Part shown: one piece after another, positions 14,662 through 21,109 of the stretch | Position numbering within the stretch: position 1 is the first letter of the stretch | Layout of the letters: each line of letters begins with the position of its first letter | Assembly (NCBI GenBank): GCA_044370695.1 | Contig: JBILVB010000045.1 | Location: 1 to 23,542 of the forward strand | Direction of reading: 5' to 3' | DNA length: 23,542 nt | DNA from: JBEIFW01 sp044370695 | GTDB lineage: Bacteria; Actinomycetota; Acidimicrobiia; Acidimicrobiales; Ilumatobacteraceae | Program-made: the position numbers and the translations under genes | The notes under the pieces: generated by a model | Seen by the model: the letters and a program-made list of their open reading frames with translations, nothing else | The model's database searches: none | What the model was told of the DNA's origin: nothing

Positions 14662-15390
14662 TCAGGCCATCATCCCGCCGTCGATGCGGTGCTCGGTGCC
14701 GGTGACGTACGACGACTCGTCGGACGCGAGGAACAGCACCAGCTGCGCCACCTCGTCGGCCGTGGCGACCCGGCGCATCGGCACGCCGCGCACCATGCGG
14801 TTCTGGTCGCCGACCTGGTCGAGCATCTCGGTGCCGATCAGGCCGGGATGCACGCTGTTGACCCGGATGCCGTGGCGGGCCAGCTCCTGGGCCGCCGTGC
14901 GGGTCATGCCCCGGACCGCCCACTTGCTCGCCCCGTAGGCGAACGCACCGCCGGCGCCCTGCAGGCCGGCCACCGAGGAGATGTTCACGATCGAGCCCGA
15001 ACCCTGCGGGATCATGGCCCCGGCCGCAGTCTTGAGCCCGTAGAACACGCCGTTGCAGTTCACGTCCATCACCAGGCGCCAGTCGTCCAGGCTGACGTCG
15101 ACGAGCTTGCCCCGCCGGAAGATGCCGGCGTTGTTGACCAACACGTCGAGCCGGCCGTGCCGGGCCACGGTGTCGGCCACCACGGCCTCCCACTGTGCGA
15201 GATCGGTGACGTCGAGGTGCGCGTACTGCGCGGGTGCGCCCAGCGAACCGGCGACGGCCTCACCGGCCTCGTCGAGCACGTCGGCCACGATCACCGTCGC
15301 CCCCTCGGCGGCCATGAGCCGGGCCTCGGCCTCGCCCTGGCCGCGTGCGGCGCCGGTGATCAACACGATCTTGTCCTGCATTCGCCCCAT
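14662..15390 (-). CDS. Canonical SDR-family dehydrogenase
   Basis: This 242-residue classical SDR has a complete tetrad: cofactor motif TGAARGQG (12-19), NNAG (86-89), Ser139, Tyr152 and Lys156 (YGASK). D37, after the second strand (VIVAD), favours NAD(H) over NADP(H). It ends in the usual RIDGGMMA. It resembles 3-oxoacyl-ACP reductase and hydroxysteroid dehydrogenase types. The start MGRMQDK is chosen because TACGGT lies 6 bases upstream; ATG 15379-15381 is an alternative with GGGGCG before it. It converges with the dehalogenase-like gene (21 bases apart) and diverges from the second SDR. The substrate is not determinable. Confidence 0.9.
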   Translation of the reverse strand: MGRMQDKIVLITGAARGQGEAEARLMAAEGATVIVADVLDEAGEAVAGSLGAPAQYAHLDVTDLAQWEAVVADTVARHGRLDVLVNNAGIFRRGKLVDVSLDDWRLVMDVNCNGVFYGLKTAAGAMIPQGSGSIVNISSVAGLQGAGGAFAYGASKWAVRGMTRTAAQELARHGIRVNSVHPGLIGTEMLDQVGDQNRMVRGVPMRRVATADEVAQLVLFLASDESSYVTGTEHRIDGGMMA

Positions 15391-15396
15391 CGGCCT

Positions 15397-15402
15397 ACCG
15401 TA
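15397..15402 (-). promoter_or_regulatory. Candidate -10 box (TACGGT) for leaderless start at 15390
   Basis: TACGGT on the minus strand lies 6 bases before ATG 15390, the same sequence and spacing as both divergent promoters at 12355 and 12408. Confidence 0.5.
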
Positions 15403-15444
15403 CGCCGGAGCCGGGGCGGGGACGGCCGGACCGAAGGAGCAGCC

Positions 15445-16350
15445 GTGAGTGCAGGGGGCGTGTTGGCGGGCCGGCGGGCCGTCGTCACCGGGTCGGGACG
15501 GGGTCTCGGCGCGGCCTATGCGAAGGCGTTGGCCGCCAACGGCGCGGCGGTCGTCGTCAACGGCACGACGCCCGATGCCGTGCACGGCGTGGTCGAGGAG
15601 ATCCGTGCCGCCGGCGGCGAGGCGGTGGCCCATCCCGGCACGATCGCCTCCTTCGCCGGGGCCGAGGCCCTGATCGCAGCGGCCGTCGCTGCGTTCGGCG
15701 GGGTGGACGTCGTCGTCAACAACGCCGGCGTGATCGCCGAACGGATGATGTTCAACATGACCGAGGAGGAGTTCCGCGGCCCCCTCGAGGTCGACTGCTT
15801 CGGCACGTTCGCGGTCAGCCGCTTCGCCGTGCGCGACATGCGTCCCCGGCGCTGGGGCCGCATCGTCAACACCGCCGACATCTCGGCCCAGACCGGTCTG
15901 CTCGGCGGCACCAACGTCGCCGCGGCCAAGGGGGCGATCCTCGGCATGACGTACACCTGGGGCGCCGAGCTGGCCCGCTGGGGGATCACCGCCAACGCCA
16001 TCATCCCCGAGGCCTACACCCGGATGCACGACCCGTTGCTGCGCAAGACGATCGAGCTCGCCGAGGCCCGTGGCGGCCCGGTGCCGACCTTCGAGGAGCT
16101 CGTCGCCCGGGTGCCCAAGCCCGACGAGATCACCGCCCTGCTCGTCTACCTGGCCTCCGACGAGTCGGCGTGGCTCAACGGTCAGGTGCTCACCATGACC
16201 AAGAAGCACCTCGGACTGTGGTCCCACGCCGCGGAGAAGGCGGCGCTGCGCAGCACCCGGGGCGGGTTCACGGTCGACGAGGTCCGTGAACGGCTCCAGG
16301 CCGCGTTCGCCGGCCACGTGGAGCCGGTCGGGATCAACGAACCGTGGTGA
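15445..16350 (+). CDS. SDR-family protein lacking the catalytic tyrosine
   Basis: The protein has 301 residues, longer than a classical SDR because of a C-terminal extension of about 45. The cofactor motif TGSGRGLG (15-22) and NNAG (92-95) are intact, and Lys162 is kept. The Tyr position reads Val158 (NVAAAK instead of NYAAAK), and the serine region reads NTADISAQTG. Normal SDR proton relay is therefore unlikely. The C-terminus (KKHLGLWSHAAEKAALRST...GINEPW) is typical of a subfamily related to MFE-type hydroxyacyl-CoA dehydrogenases, which is tentative. AAGGAG precedes the GTG. It is followed directly by a strong hairpin and then the MaoC operon, so it may be a monocistronic unit with a related function. 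Confidence 0.85.
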   Translation: MSAGGVLAGRRAVVTGSGRGLGAAYAKALAANGAAVVVNGTTPDAVHGVVEEIRAAGGEAVAHPGTIASFAGAEALIAAAVAAFGGVDVVVNNAGVIAERMMFNMTEEEFRGPLEVDCFGTFAVSRFAVRDMRPRRWGRIVNTADISAQTGLLGGTNVAAAKGAILGMTYTWGAELARWGITANAIIPEAYTRMHDPLLRKTIELAEARGGPVPTFEELVARVPKPDEITALLVYLASDESAWLNGQVLTMTKKHLGLWSHAAEKAALRSTRGGFTVDEVRERLQAAFAGHVEPVGINEPW

Positions 16351-16377
16351 TGTGACCGGCCGTATCGGCCGGTCACA
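16351..16377. terminator. Perfect 12-bp hairpin after the SDR stop codon
   Basis: TGTGACCGGCCG pairs perfectly with CGGCCGGTCACA around the loop TAT, starting at the base after the TGA stop. There is no T-tract, which is common for actinobacterial terminators. It could also act as an operator for the MaoC operon starting at 16441. Confidence 0.6.
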
Positions 16378-16440
16378 GTGGCGGCGAGCATCGGTGCGCT
16401 GACACGATCGGGGCACCTACGAGCACCTTGGGGAGGTGAC

Positions 16441-16935
16441 ATGGCCGCCGAGTTCGAACTGACCGACGAGATGCGCGCCGTTGTCGGAGTGGAGAGCGAG
16501 CCCTGGCCGGTGGAGATCACCACCACCAGCGTCCGGGCGTTCGCCCGCGGGGTCGGCTACACGGACATGCGGTACTACGACCTCGACGAGGCTTCGGCCC
16601 AGGGTTACGACACCCTGCCGGCCCCGCCGTGCTACCTGGGCACCGCAGTGTGGGTCCCCGGCAAGAGCGACCCGACCTTCTCGGGTCCTCGCAACACGGG
16701 CCCGTCGCTGCGCCACGGCCTCAAGGGCCTGCTCGACGGCGGCACCGAGGTCGTCTACGAGCGCCCGTTGAAGGCCGGCGACAAGCTGTTCATGACCGCC
16801 AAGACCTCGAACCTCGAGGTCAAGGAGTCCAAGGGGCTCGGCAAGATGCTCGTGGTCACCAGCGAGCAGACCTACACCGATCAGGTCACGGGCGAGGTCG
16901 TCATGCGCACCTACGGCCAGGCCATCTTCTACTGA
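16441..16935 (+). CDS. MaoC-like N-terminal-type hot-dog subunit (HadA-like)
   Basis: This 164-residue protein matches the FAS1-type dehydratase N-terminal domain. Residues 22-60 (EPWPVEITTTSVRAFARGVGYTD) are typical, with APPCYLGTAVW and RHGLKGLLDGGTEVVYERPLKAGD further on. The catalytic Asp/His motif of active MaoC proteins is absent, as expected for the non-catalytic, substrate-binding partner of a heterodimer. A GGAGGT site 4 bases before the ATG fixes the start. The catalytic subunit follows after 17 bases. Together they should form an (R)-hydroxyacyl-CoA or -ACP dehydratase of the HadAB or ChsH type. It is the first gene of a four-gene operon. Confidence 0.85.
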   Translation: MAAEFELTDEMRAVVGVESEPWPVEITTTSVRAFARGVGYTDMRYYDLDEASAQGYDTLPAPPCYLGTAVWVPGKSDPTFSGPRNTGPSLRHGLKGLLDGGTEVVYERPLKAGDKLFMTAKTSNLEVKESKGLGKMLVVTSEQTYTDQVTGEVVMRTYGQAIFY

Positions 16936-16952
16936 GGGATCGAGGACACGAG

Positions 16953-17369
16953 ATGCCGAAGTTCGCCGAAGTGAACGTGGGCGACCAGCTGCCCACCCTC
17001 GTCAAGTCCCCCGACCGGGCGCAGCTCGTGCTGTACTGCGCGGGTTCGGGCGACTTCAACCCGCTGCACTGGGACCAGAGCTACGACCAGGCCAAGGCGA
17101 TCGGGGACAACATCGTCCACGGTCGCATGAAGTGGTCGACGCTGGGCCAGGTCGTGTCCGACTGGGTCGGCTCGAGCGGCTGGGTCCGCTCGGTGTCGTG
17201 CCAGTACCGGGGCATGGACATGCAGAGCACGGAGTGGAAGGCCACCGGGGTCGTCACCGCCAAGCGCGAGGAGGGCGGTCGCAAGATCGTCGAGTGCGAC
17301 GTGTGGACCGAGAACGCCGCCGGGCAGAAGACGACGCCCGGCAAGGCCGTCGTCATCCTGAACGACTGA
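16953..17369 (+). CDS. MaoC-like dehydratase, catalytic subunit (HadB-like)
   Basis: This 138-residue single hot-dog protein carries the hydratase motif AGSGDFNPLHWDQ (30-42), with catalytic Asp34 and His39, and NIVHGRMK further on. It adds or removes water across the 2,3-double bond of enoyl-CoA or enoyl-ACP, giving (R)-3-hydroxy products. The adjacent HadA-like gene supplies the partner fold. GAGGA stands before the ATG. The gap to the alcohol dehydrogenase is only 8 bases. Whether it serves beta-oxidation of a side chain or fatty acid synthesis is not certain, but the thioesterase and dehydrogenase in the operon favour catabolism. Confidence 0.88.
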   Translation: MPKFAEVNVGDQLPTLVKSPDRAQLVLYCAGSGDFNPLHWDQSYDQAKAIGDNIVHGRMKWSTLGQVVSDWVGSSGWVRSVSCQYRGMDMQSTEWKATGVVTAKREEGGRKIVECDVWTENAAGQKTTPGKAVVILND

Positions 17370-17377
17370 GGTCCGCG

Positions 17378-18490
17378 ATGCCGCCCACGGGTGGCGCCGA
17401 GGCCCTCGTCCTCGTCGAGCCCCGGCGCTTCGAGCGCCGGGGCTTCGTGCTGCCCGAGGTCGGTCCCCACGACGGGATCCTGCGGGTCGAGGCCTGCGGG
17501 CTGTGCGGCACCGACCACGAGCAGTACACGGGCCACATCCGGTCCGCCCACCCGTTCGTGCCCGGCCACGAGGTGATCGGCACCGTCGAGGCGCTCGGCC
17601 CGGCGGCGGCCGAACGCTGGGGTGTGGCCGCCGGCCAGCGGGTTGCCGTCGAGGTGTTCCAGTCGTGCCGGGAGTGCGACGCCTGCCGGTCCGGCACCTA
17701 CCGGCGGTGCCGCCGCAACGGGATGGCCACCATGGTCGGCTTCGTCGACGCAGGCCGCCCGCCCGGGCTGTGGGGCGGGTACGCCACCCACCTCTACCTG
17801 GGTCCCGACGCGATGCTGCTCGAGGTACCCGAGCGTCTCGGCCCGGTGGAGGCCACGCTGTTCAACCCGCTGGGCGCCGGGATCCGTTGGGGTGTCGAGG
17901 TGCCCGGCACCGGACCCGGCGACGTGGTCGCCGTGCTCGGACCCGGCGTGCGGGGCCTGTGCGTGGCCGCCGCCGCCAAGGACGCGGGCGCCGCGTTCGT
18001 GCTGATGACCGGACTCGGTCCTCGCGATCACGACCGGCTCGCGCTCGGTCCCCGCTTCGGGGTCGACCTCGCCGTCGACGTCACCGACCAGGACCCTTCC
18101 CGTGCCCTCAAGCAGGCCACCGGCGGGCTCGCCGACGTCGTGGTCGACGTGACGGCCAAAGCGCCCGGCGCGTTCGCGCAGGCGGTGTCGCTGGCCCGCC
18201 CGGGGGGCACCGTGGTGGTCGCCGGCACCCGGGGCCCGGGCGGTGCGCCCGGGTTCGAGCCCGATCACGTCGTCTACAAGGAGCTGCGGGTGATCGGCGC
18301 CCTCGGCGTCGACGTGACGGCCTACCGCGCCGCGCTCGACCTGCTGGCGTCCGGCCGGTACCCCTTCGCCGACCTGCCCCGAGAGGCGGTCGGTTTCGAC
18401 GGTCTCGAACCGCTGGTGCAGCGCATGGCCGGTGAGGCGCCCGGGGTGCCGCCGGTCCACGGCGTGTTCGTTCCCCCGTCCGATCCGTGA
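17378..18490 (+). CDS. Zinc-dependent alcohol dehydrogenase, MDR family
   Basis: This 370-residue medium-chain dehydrogenase has catalytic zinc ligands C43 (LCGTD) and H64-E65 (PGHE), and four lobe-zinc cysteines C97, C100, C103 and C111. The Rossmann motif is GPGVRG near residue 188. It is unusual in having a long Gly/Pro-rich substrate segment (GFVDAGRPPGLWGGYATHLYL). The family oxidises alcohols, including 3-hydroxy and polyol substrates, with NAD(P). It sits between the hydratase pair and a thioesterase, so it could oxidise an alcohol or hydroxyacyl product. That link is inference. The start is fixed by near-contact with the upstream stop and GAGG. Confidence 0.88.
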   Translation: MPPTGGAEALVLVEPRRFERRGFVLPEVGPHDGILRVEACGLCGTDHEQYTGHIRSAHPFVPGHEVIGTVEALGPAAAERWGVAAGQRVAVEVFQSCRECDACRSGTYRRCRRNGMATMVGFVDAGRPPGLWGGYATHLYLGPDAMLLEVPERLGPVEATLFNPLGAGIRWGVEVPGTGPGDVVAVLGPGVRGLCVAAAAKDAGAAFVLMTGLGPRDHDRLALGPRFGVDLAVDVTDQDPSRALKQATGGLADVVVDVTAKAPGAFAQAVSLARPGGTVVVAGTRGPGGAPGFEPDHVVYKELRVIGALGVDVTAYRAALDLLASGRYPFADLPREAVGFDGLEPLVQRMAGEAPGVPPVHGVFVPPSDP

Positions 18491-18518
18491 CCGTCCCCGA
18501 CGACCGAGGAGCCCACCC

Positions 18519-18965
18519 ATGGCCACGAAACCGACGTTCGAGGTGTTCAACGAAGCGGCCGCCCGCCGGATGACGGGAGGCGTGTCCCGCAAGGGGATCG
18601 ACGGCTACCTCGGGATTCGCATCACCGCGATCGAGGCCGGTCACCTGGTGGCCGAGATGCCGGTGACCGACGAGATCATCACCGTGATGGGCAACATGCA
18701 CGGCGGCTGCCTGTCGGTGTTGTGCGACCACGTGCTCGGCACGATCATGTACCCGGTGATGCCCGAGGGGTACTGGGCCGCGACCACCGAGTTCAAGATC
18801 AACCTGCTGGCCCCGGTGACCACCGGCGTGTGCGTGGCCACCGGCGACATCATCTCGATGTCGCGGCGGTTGGCCGTCGTGCGCATCGAGGTCGAGAACG
18901 AGGGTCGCCTGGTGGCGGCCGCGCAGGGGACGTCGACGATCGTGGCCCCGAAGGCCAAGGGCTGA
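18519..18965 (+). CDS. PaaI-type hot-dog acyl-CoA thioesterase
   Basis: This 148-residue single hot-dog protein has the motif GNMHGGCLSVLCDHVLG: H61-GG-63 and the acid Asp70. It fits acyl-CoA thioesterases of the PaaI/YbgC-related group, which release CoA from acyl or aryl thioesters. GAGGAG 7 bases before the ATG fixes the start. It is the last gene of the MaoC operon, 28 bases after the alcohol dehydrogenase. It converges with the lipoprotein gene. Its likely job is relief of stalled acyl-CoA or release of a final acid. Between 18966 and 19025 there is ACCGGTC near the start and GACCGGT near the end, but I see no proper terminator. Confidence 0.85.
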   Translation: MATKPTFEVFNEAAARRMTGGVSRKGIDGYLGIRITAIEAGHLVAEMPVTDEIITVMGNMHGGCLSVLCDHVLGTIMYPVMPEGYWAATTEFKINLLAPVTTGVCVATGDIISMSRRLAVVRIEVENEGRLVAAAQGTSTIVAPKAKG

Positions 18966-19025
18966 ACCGGTCCCGATCCGCGTCGGTGGATCCACGGCCG
19001 GCGGCGAGCCCCGGGGAACGACCGG

Positions 19026-19688
19026 TCAGCCCGTGCGCGTGTAGACGTTCGTGACGGTGCCGATCGCAGCGGCCGTGAAGGTGAGCTTCAGCTGGTTGCC
19101 GCTCACCGCGAACTGCGTCTCACCGTCGTTGAGGCCGAGTCCGATCGGGACCTCGGTGCCTGCGATGCGCACGACGGCGTTCGTGGAGGCGCCGGTGACG
19201 ACGAGCGTCGACCCGCTCACCCGGTACTGGCCGGCGGAGGTGACCGAGCCGGTGCCGGTGAGCCCACCGGGCGCCGTGCAGGAGTACTCCCCGCGCAACG
19301 ACACCTGGCTGCCGGTGAAGGTGAGGGTCAGGGGACCGGTGCACGAGATCCCACCGGCGCCACCGACGTTGGCGGTGTTCGCGGCGATGACGGCGCCCGC
19401 ATCGGCCACCCAGCTGCCGGTCACCGCGCCGCCGGCGGCCGCAGCACTCGCGGCCGTGGTGGTCGCGGGCGTGGTGGTCGCGGGCGTGGTGGTCGCGGGC
19501 GTGGTGGTCGCGGGCGCAGCACTCGCGGGCGTGGTGGTCGCGGGCGTGGTGGTCGCGGGCGTGGTGGTCGCCGGGGTGAGCGCGACGGTGACGGCGGGGG
19601 CCGAGTCGTCGCCGCAGGCGGTGGTGCTCGCCGCAACGGCGACGAGCACCACGCTGAGGACCACCAGGGACAGGACGTGCGGGCGCAT
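19026..19688 (-). CDS. Secreted lipoprotein with Pro-Ala-Thr repeat linker
   Basis: This 220-residue protein starts with a signal sequence, MRPHVLSLVVLSVVLVAVAA, and a cysteine at 25 (STTAC-GDDSAP), indicating lipid attachment at the outer membrane face. The lipobox is imperfect because Thr replaces the usual Leu. Residues about 38-80 are a Thr-rich linker of PATTT units with variant PASAA units. The C-terminal domain (about 90-220) has alternating beta strands, two cysteines in SCTGPL and SCTAPGG, and GQYRVSGSTLVVTG, consistent with a small beta-barrel of lipocalin type. Its role is unknown. GGAGGT and TACACT fix the start. Candidate roles are surface binding or spacing across the envelope. 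Confidence 0.8.
   Translation of the reverse strand: MRPHVLSLVVLSVVLVAVAASTTACGDDSAPAVTVALTPATTTPATTTPATTTPASAAPATTTPATTTPATTTPATTTAASAAAAGGAVTGSWVADAGAVIAANTANVGGAGGISCTGPLTLTFTGSQVSLRGEYSCTAPGGLTGTGSVTSAGQYRVSGSTLVVTGASTNAVVRIAGTEVPIGLGLNDGETQFAVSGNQLKLTFTAAAIGTVTNVYTRTG
19441..19575. repeat. 15-bp minisatellite, nine units, with higher-order pattern
   Basis: Nine tandem 15-base units of gtggtggtcgcgggc (plus strand) lie in the lipoprotein gene. Units at 19441-19455 and 19516-19530 carry the variant gcagcactcgcgg(g/c)c. The variant recurs exactly five units apart, so the array looks like a 75-base block (one variant plus four standard units) that was partly duplicated. Each unit adds one PATTT or PASAA block in frame, so length changes would not break the gene. 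Confidence 0.9.
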
Positions 19689-19704
19689 CGGGACCTCCGG
19701 CGGC

Positions 19705-19729
19705 AGTGTAGGAGGGCCTCCGGTACGCT
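19705..19729. promoter_or_regulatory. Back-to-back promoters of lipoprotein and ABM genes
   Basis: TACACT (minus, 19710-19705) serves the lipoprotein, which has GGAGGT before its ATG. TACGCT (plus, 19724-19729) serves the ABM gene, which has AGGGGGG before its ATG. Only 13 bases separate the boxes, containing GGAGGGCCTCC, a near-palindrome. The two promoters must overlap and may compete. Confidence 0.5.
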
Positions 19730-19753
19730 CACGGGGCACGCCAGGGGGGCTCC

Positions 19754-20110
19754 ATGATCGTCGTCGCCGCCACCATCGACTATGCCGACCAGGCCCGCCG
19801 TGACGCGGCCGTCGCCGCGTCGGTCACCACGCAGATGGCAACCCGTACCGACGAGGCCGGGTGCCTGGCCTACTGCTTCGCCGCCGATCCGGGGATCCCC
19901 ACGCGCATCCAGGTGTACGAGTTGTGGGAGGACGAGGCCTCCCTTGCCGCGCACTTCCAGCACGCCAACTACTTCGCCATGCGGGACATCCTCGGCGCCC
20001 ACGGCATCACCGGGGCGTGGAACCGGATGTACGAGGTGGGCCGCAACGAGCCGGTCTACGGGCCCGGCGGCCAGATCCGCACCCGGTTCTTCGTCGACGA
20101 CGCCGGCTGA
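19754..20110 (+). CDS. Antibiotic-biosynthesis-monooxygenase (ABM) domain protein
   Basis: This 118-residue protein has the ferredoxin-like dimeric barrel pattern. It begins MIVVAATIDY, followed by a conserved helix, then GCLAYCFAADPGIPTRIQVYELWEDEASLAAHFQHANYF. The last block (ELWEDEASLAAHFQ) is the family signature. Homologues include YgiN-like quinol monooxygenases and cofactor-free oxygenases; many are of unknown function. A four-stranded alpha/beta dimer is expected. AGGGGGG precedes the ATG. It is 7 bases upstream of the ACMSD-like amidohydrolase, so the two are co-transcribed. Oxygenation followed by hydrolysis or decarboxylation is a reasonable but unproven sequence. Confidence 0.85.
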   Translation: MIVVAATIDYADQARRDAAVAASVTTQMATRTDEAGCLAYCFAADPGIPTRIQVYELWEDEASLAAHFQHANYFAMRDILGAHGITGAWNRMYEVGRNEPVYGPGGQIRTRFFVDDAG

Positions 20111-20117
20111 CGCCGTC

Positions 20118-21104
20118 ATGGGCGGCGCCATCGACATCCACGCCCACATCGTGCTCGAGGCGGCGTTCGGGCACGCCGGCCGGTACGGGCCCGAGCTCGC
20201 CACCGACGACGCCGGGGTGCCGTTCTTCCGGATCGGCGAGTACGTGATGAAGCCGATGGGCTACCGCGGCAGCCTGTTCATGGATCTCGACAAGCGCCTG
20301 CGGGCGATGGACCGTGACGGCATCGAGCTGCAACTGCTCTCGCCCAACCCGTTGACGCTCTTCCACGGGATCGAGCCGGACGTCGCCGCCGGGTTCTGCC
20401 GGGTCCACAACGACGCGATGGCCGAGGTCGTCGCCCGCCACCCCGACCGCTTCCTCGGTGGGATCGCGCTCCCGATGCAGGACCCGGAGCTGGCGATCGC
20501 CGAGTTGCACCGAGCCCGTACCGAGCTGGGTCTGTGCGCTCCGTACACCGGCACCGAGTTCGGCTTCGAGCTCGACGATCCCCGGCTCGACGCGTTCTAC
20601 GAGGCGCTCGTCGCGCTCGACGTGCCGCTGTTCCTGCACCCGACGTCGAACGACGGGGCCGGCAAGCCGCCCGCCCGGCTGCGGCGCTACGAGCTGTCGT
20701 TGCTGTTCGGCTACGCCATCGACGAGACCCTTGCGGTGGCTGCGTTGATCCTCGGCGGGGTCACGCTGCGCCACCCGGAGCTCGACGTGTGCATCTCCCA
20801 CGGGGGCGGCACGATCGGTTACCTGGCGGAGAAGTTCGCCTTCGCCTGCGACACGCGGCCCTGGGTGCCCGAGCACCTGCGCAACGGTGGGTTCCTCCAC
20901 CACCTGCGCCGGTTGTGGTTCGACACCCATCTCGACGCGCCACCCGCGCTCGACCTGCTCGTTGCCACCGTCGGTGCCGACCGCTGCGTGTTCGGTACGA
21001 ACTACGGCGGTTGGGACTCCGGCGGCGCCCACGCCCACGATCCCTTCACGTTGTCCCTGAACGTCAACGCCCGTCGCCTGCTGCGCCTGGCCCCGGAGGT
21101 GTGA
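20118..21104 (+). CDS. Amidohydrolase-2 (ACMSD-like) metal-dependent hydrolase/decarboxylase
   Basis: This 328-residue TIM-barrel enzyme is related to aminocarboxymuconate-semialdehyde decarboxylase and hydratases of aromatic pathways. Metal-binding and catalytic residues visible are H8 and H10 (IHAHI), H174 (FLHPTSND) and H228 (SHGGG). The usual C-terminal aspartate (GTDYP) reads GTNYGGWD, so Asn295 replaces Asp, although another Asp follows at 300. This may mark a subfamily with altered chemistry. The start ATG 20118 comes 7 bases after the ABM stop with no strong ribosome site, suggesting re-initiation. Its position with the ABM protein and a second amidohydrolase suggests joint breakdown of a ring-cleavage product. 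The substrate is unknown. Confidence 0.85.
   Translation: MGGAIDIHAHIVLEAAFGHAGRYGPELATDDAGVPFFRIGEYVMKPMGYRGSLFMDLDKRLRAMDRDGIELQLLSPNPLTLFHGIEPDVAAGFCRVHNDAMAEVVARHPDRFLGGIALPMQDPELAIAELHRARTELGLCAPYTGTEFGFELDDPRLDAFYEALVALDVPLFLHPTSNDGAGKPPARLRRYELSLLFGYAIDETLAVAALILGGVTLRHPELDVCISHGGGTIGYLAEKFAFACDTRPWVPEHLRNGGFLHHLRRLWFDTHLDAPPALDLLVATVGADRCVFGTNYGGWDSGGAHAHDPFTLSLNVNARRLLRLAPEV
21095..21100 (+). promoter_or_regulatory. GGAGGT ribosome site deciding the start at 21110
   Basis: GGAGGT directly touches GTG 21101 but lies 9 bases before GTG 21110. Only the latter spacing is workable, so 21110 is the start and the two amidohydrolase genes do not overlap. Confidence 0.7.
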
Positions 21105-21109
21105 TCGCC

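Noticed and set aside
16351..16377. CRP-like TGTGA...TCACA site
   Set aside because: The half-sites are separated by 17 bases rather than 6, and the whole sequence is a long continuous stem, which fits a hairpin better.
15391..16416. In-frame upstream extension of the minus-strand SDR
   Set aside because: The extension has shadow composition, and homology plus the TACGGT box place the start at 15390.
18966..19025. ACCGGTC ... GACCGGT as a terminator between convergent genes
   Set aside because: The arms are short and over 40 bases apart, and no compact stem-loop is evident.
19441..19575. Possible CRISPR-like array
   Set aside because: Units are 15 bases with no spacers and lie inside a coding region in frame; it is a minisatellite.
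19051..19803. Val/Ala-repeat protein on the plus strand
   Set aside because: Its VVVAG repeats are the other-strand reading of the lipoprotein PATTT repeat; the signal peptide and ribosome site support the minus strand.
21101..21109. GTG 21101 as start of the second amidohydrolase
   Set aside because: The GGAGGT would touch the start codon, while GTG 21110 gives normal 9-base spacing.
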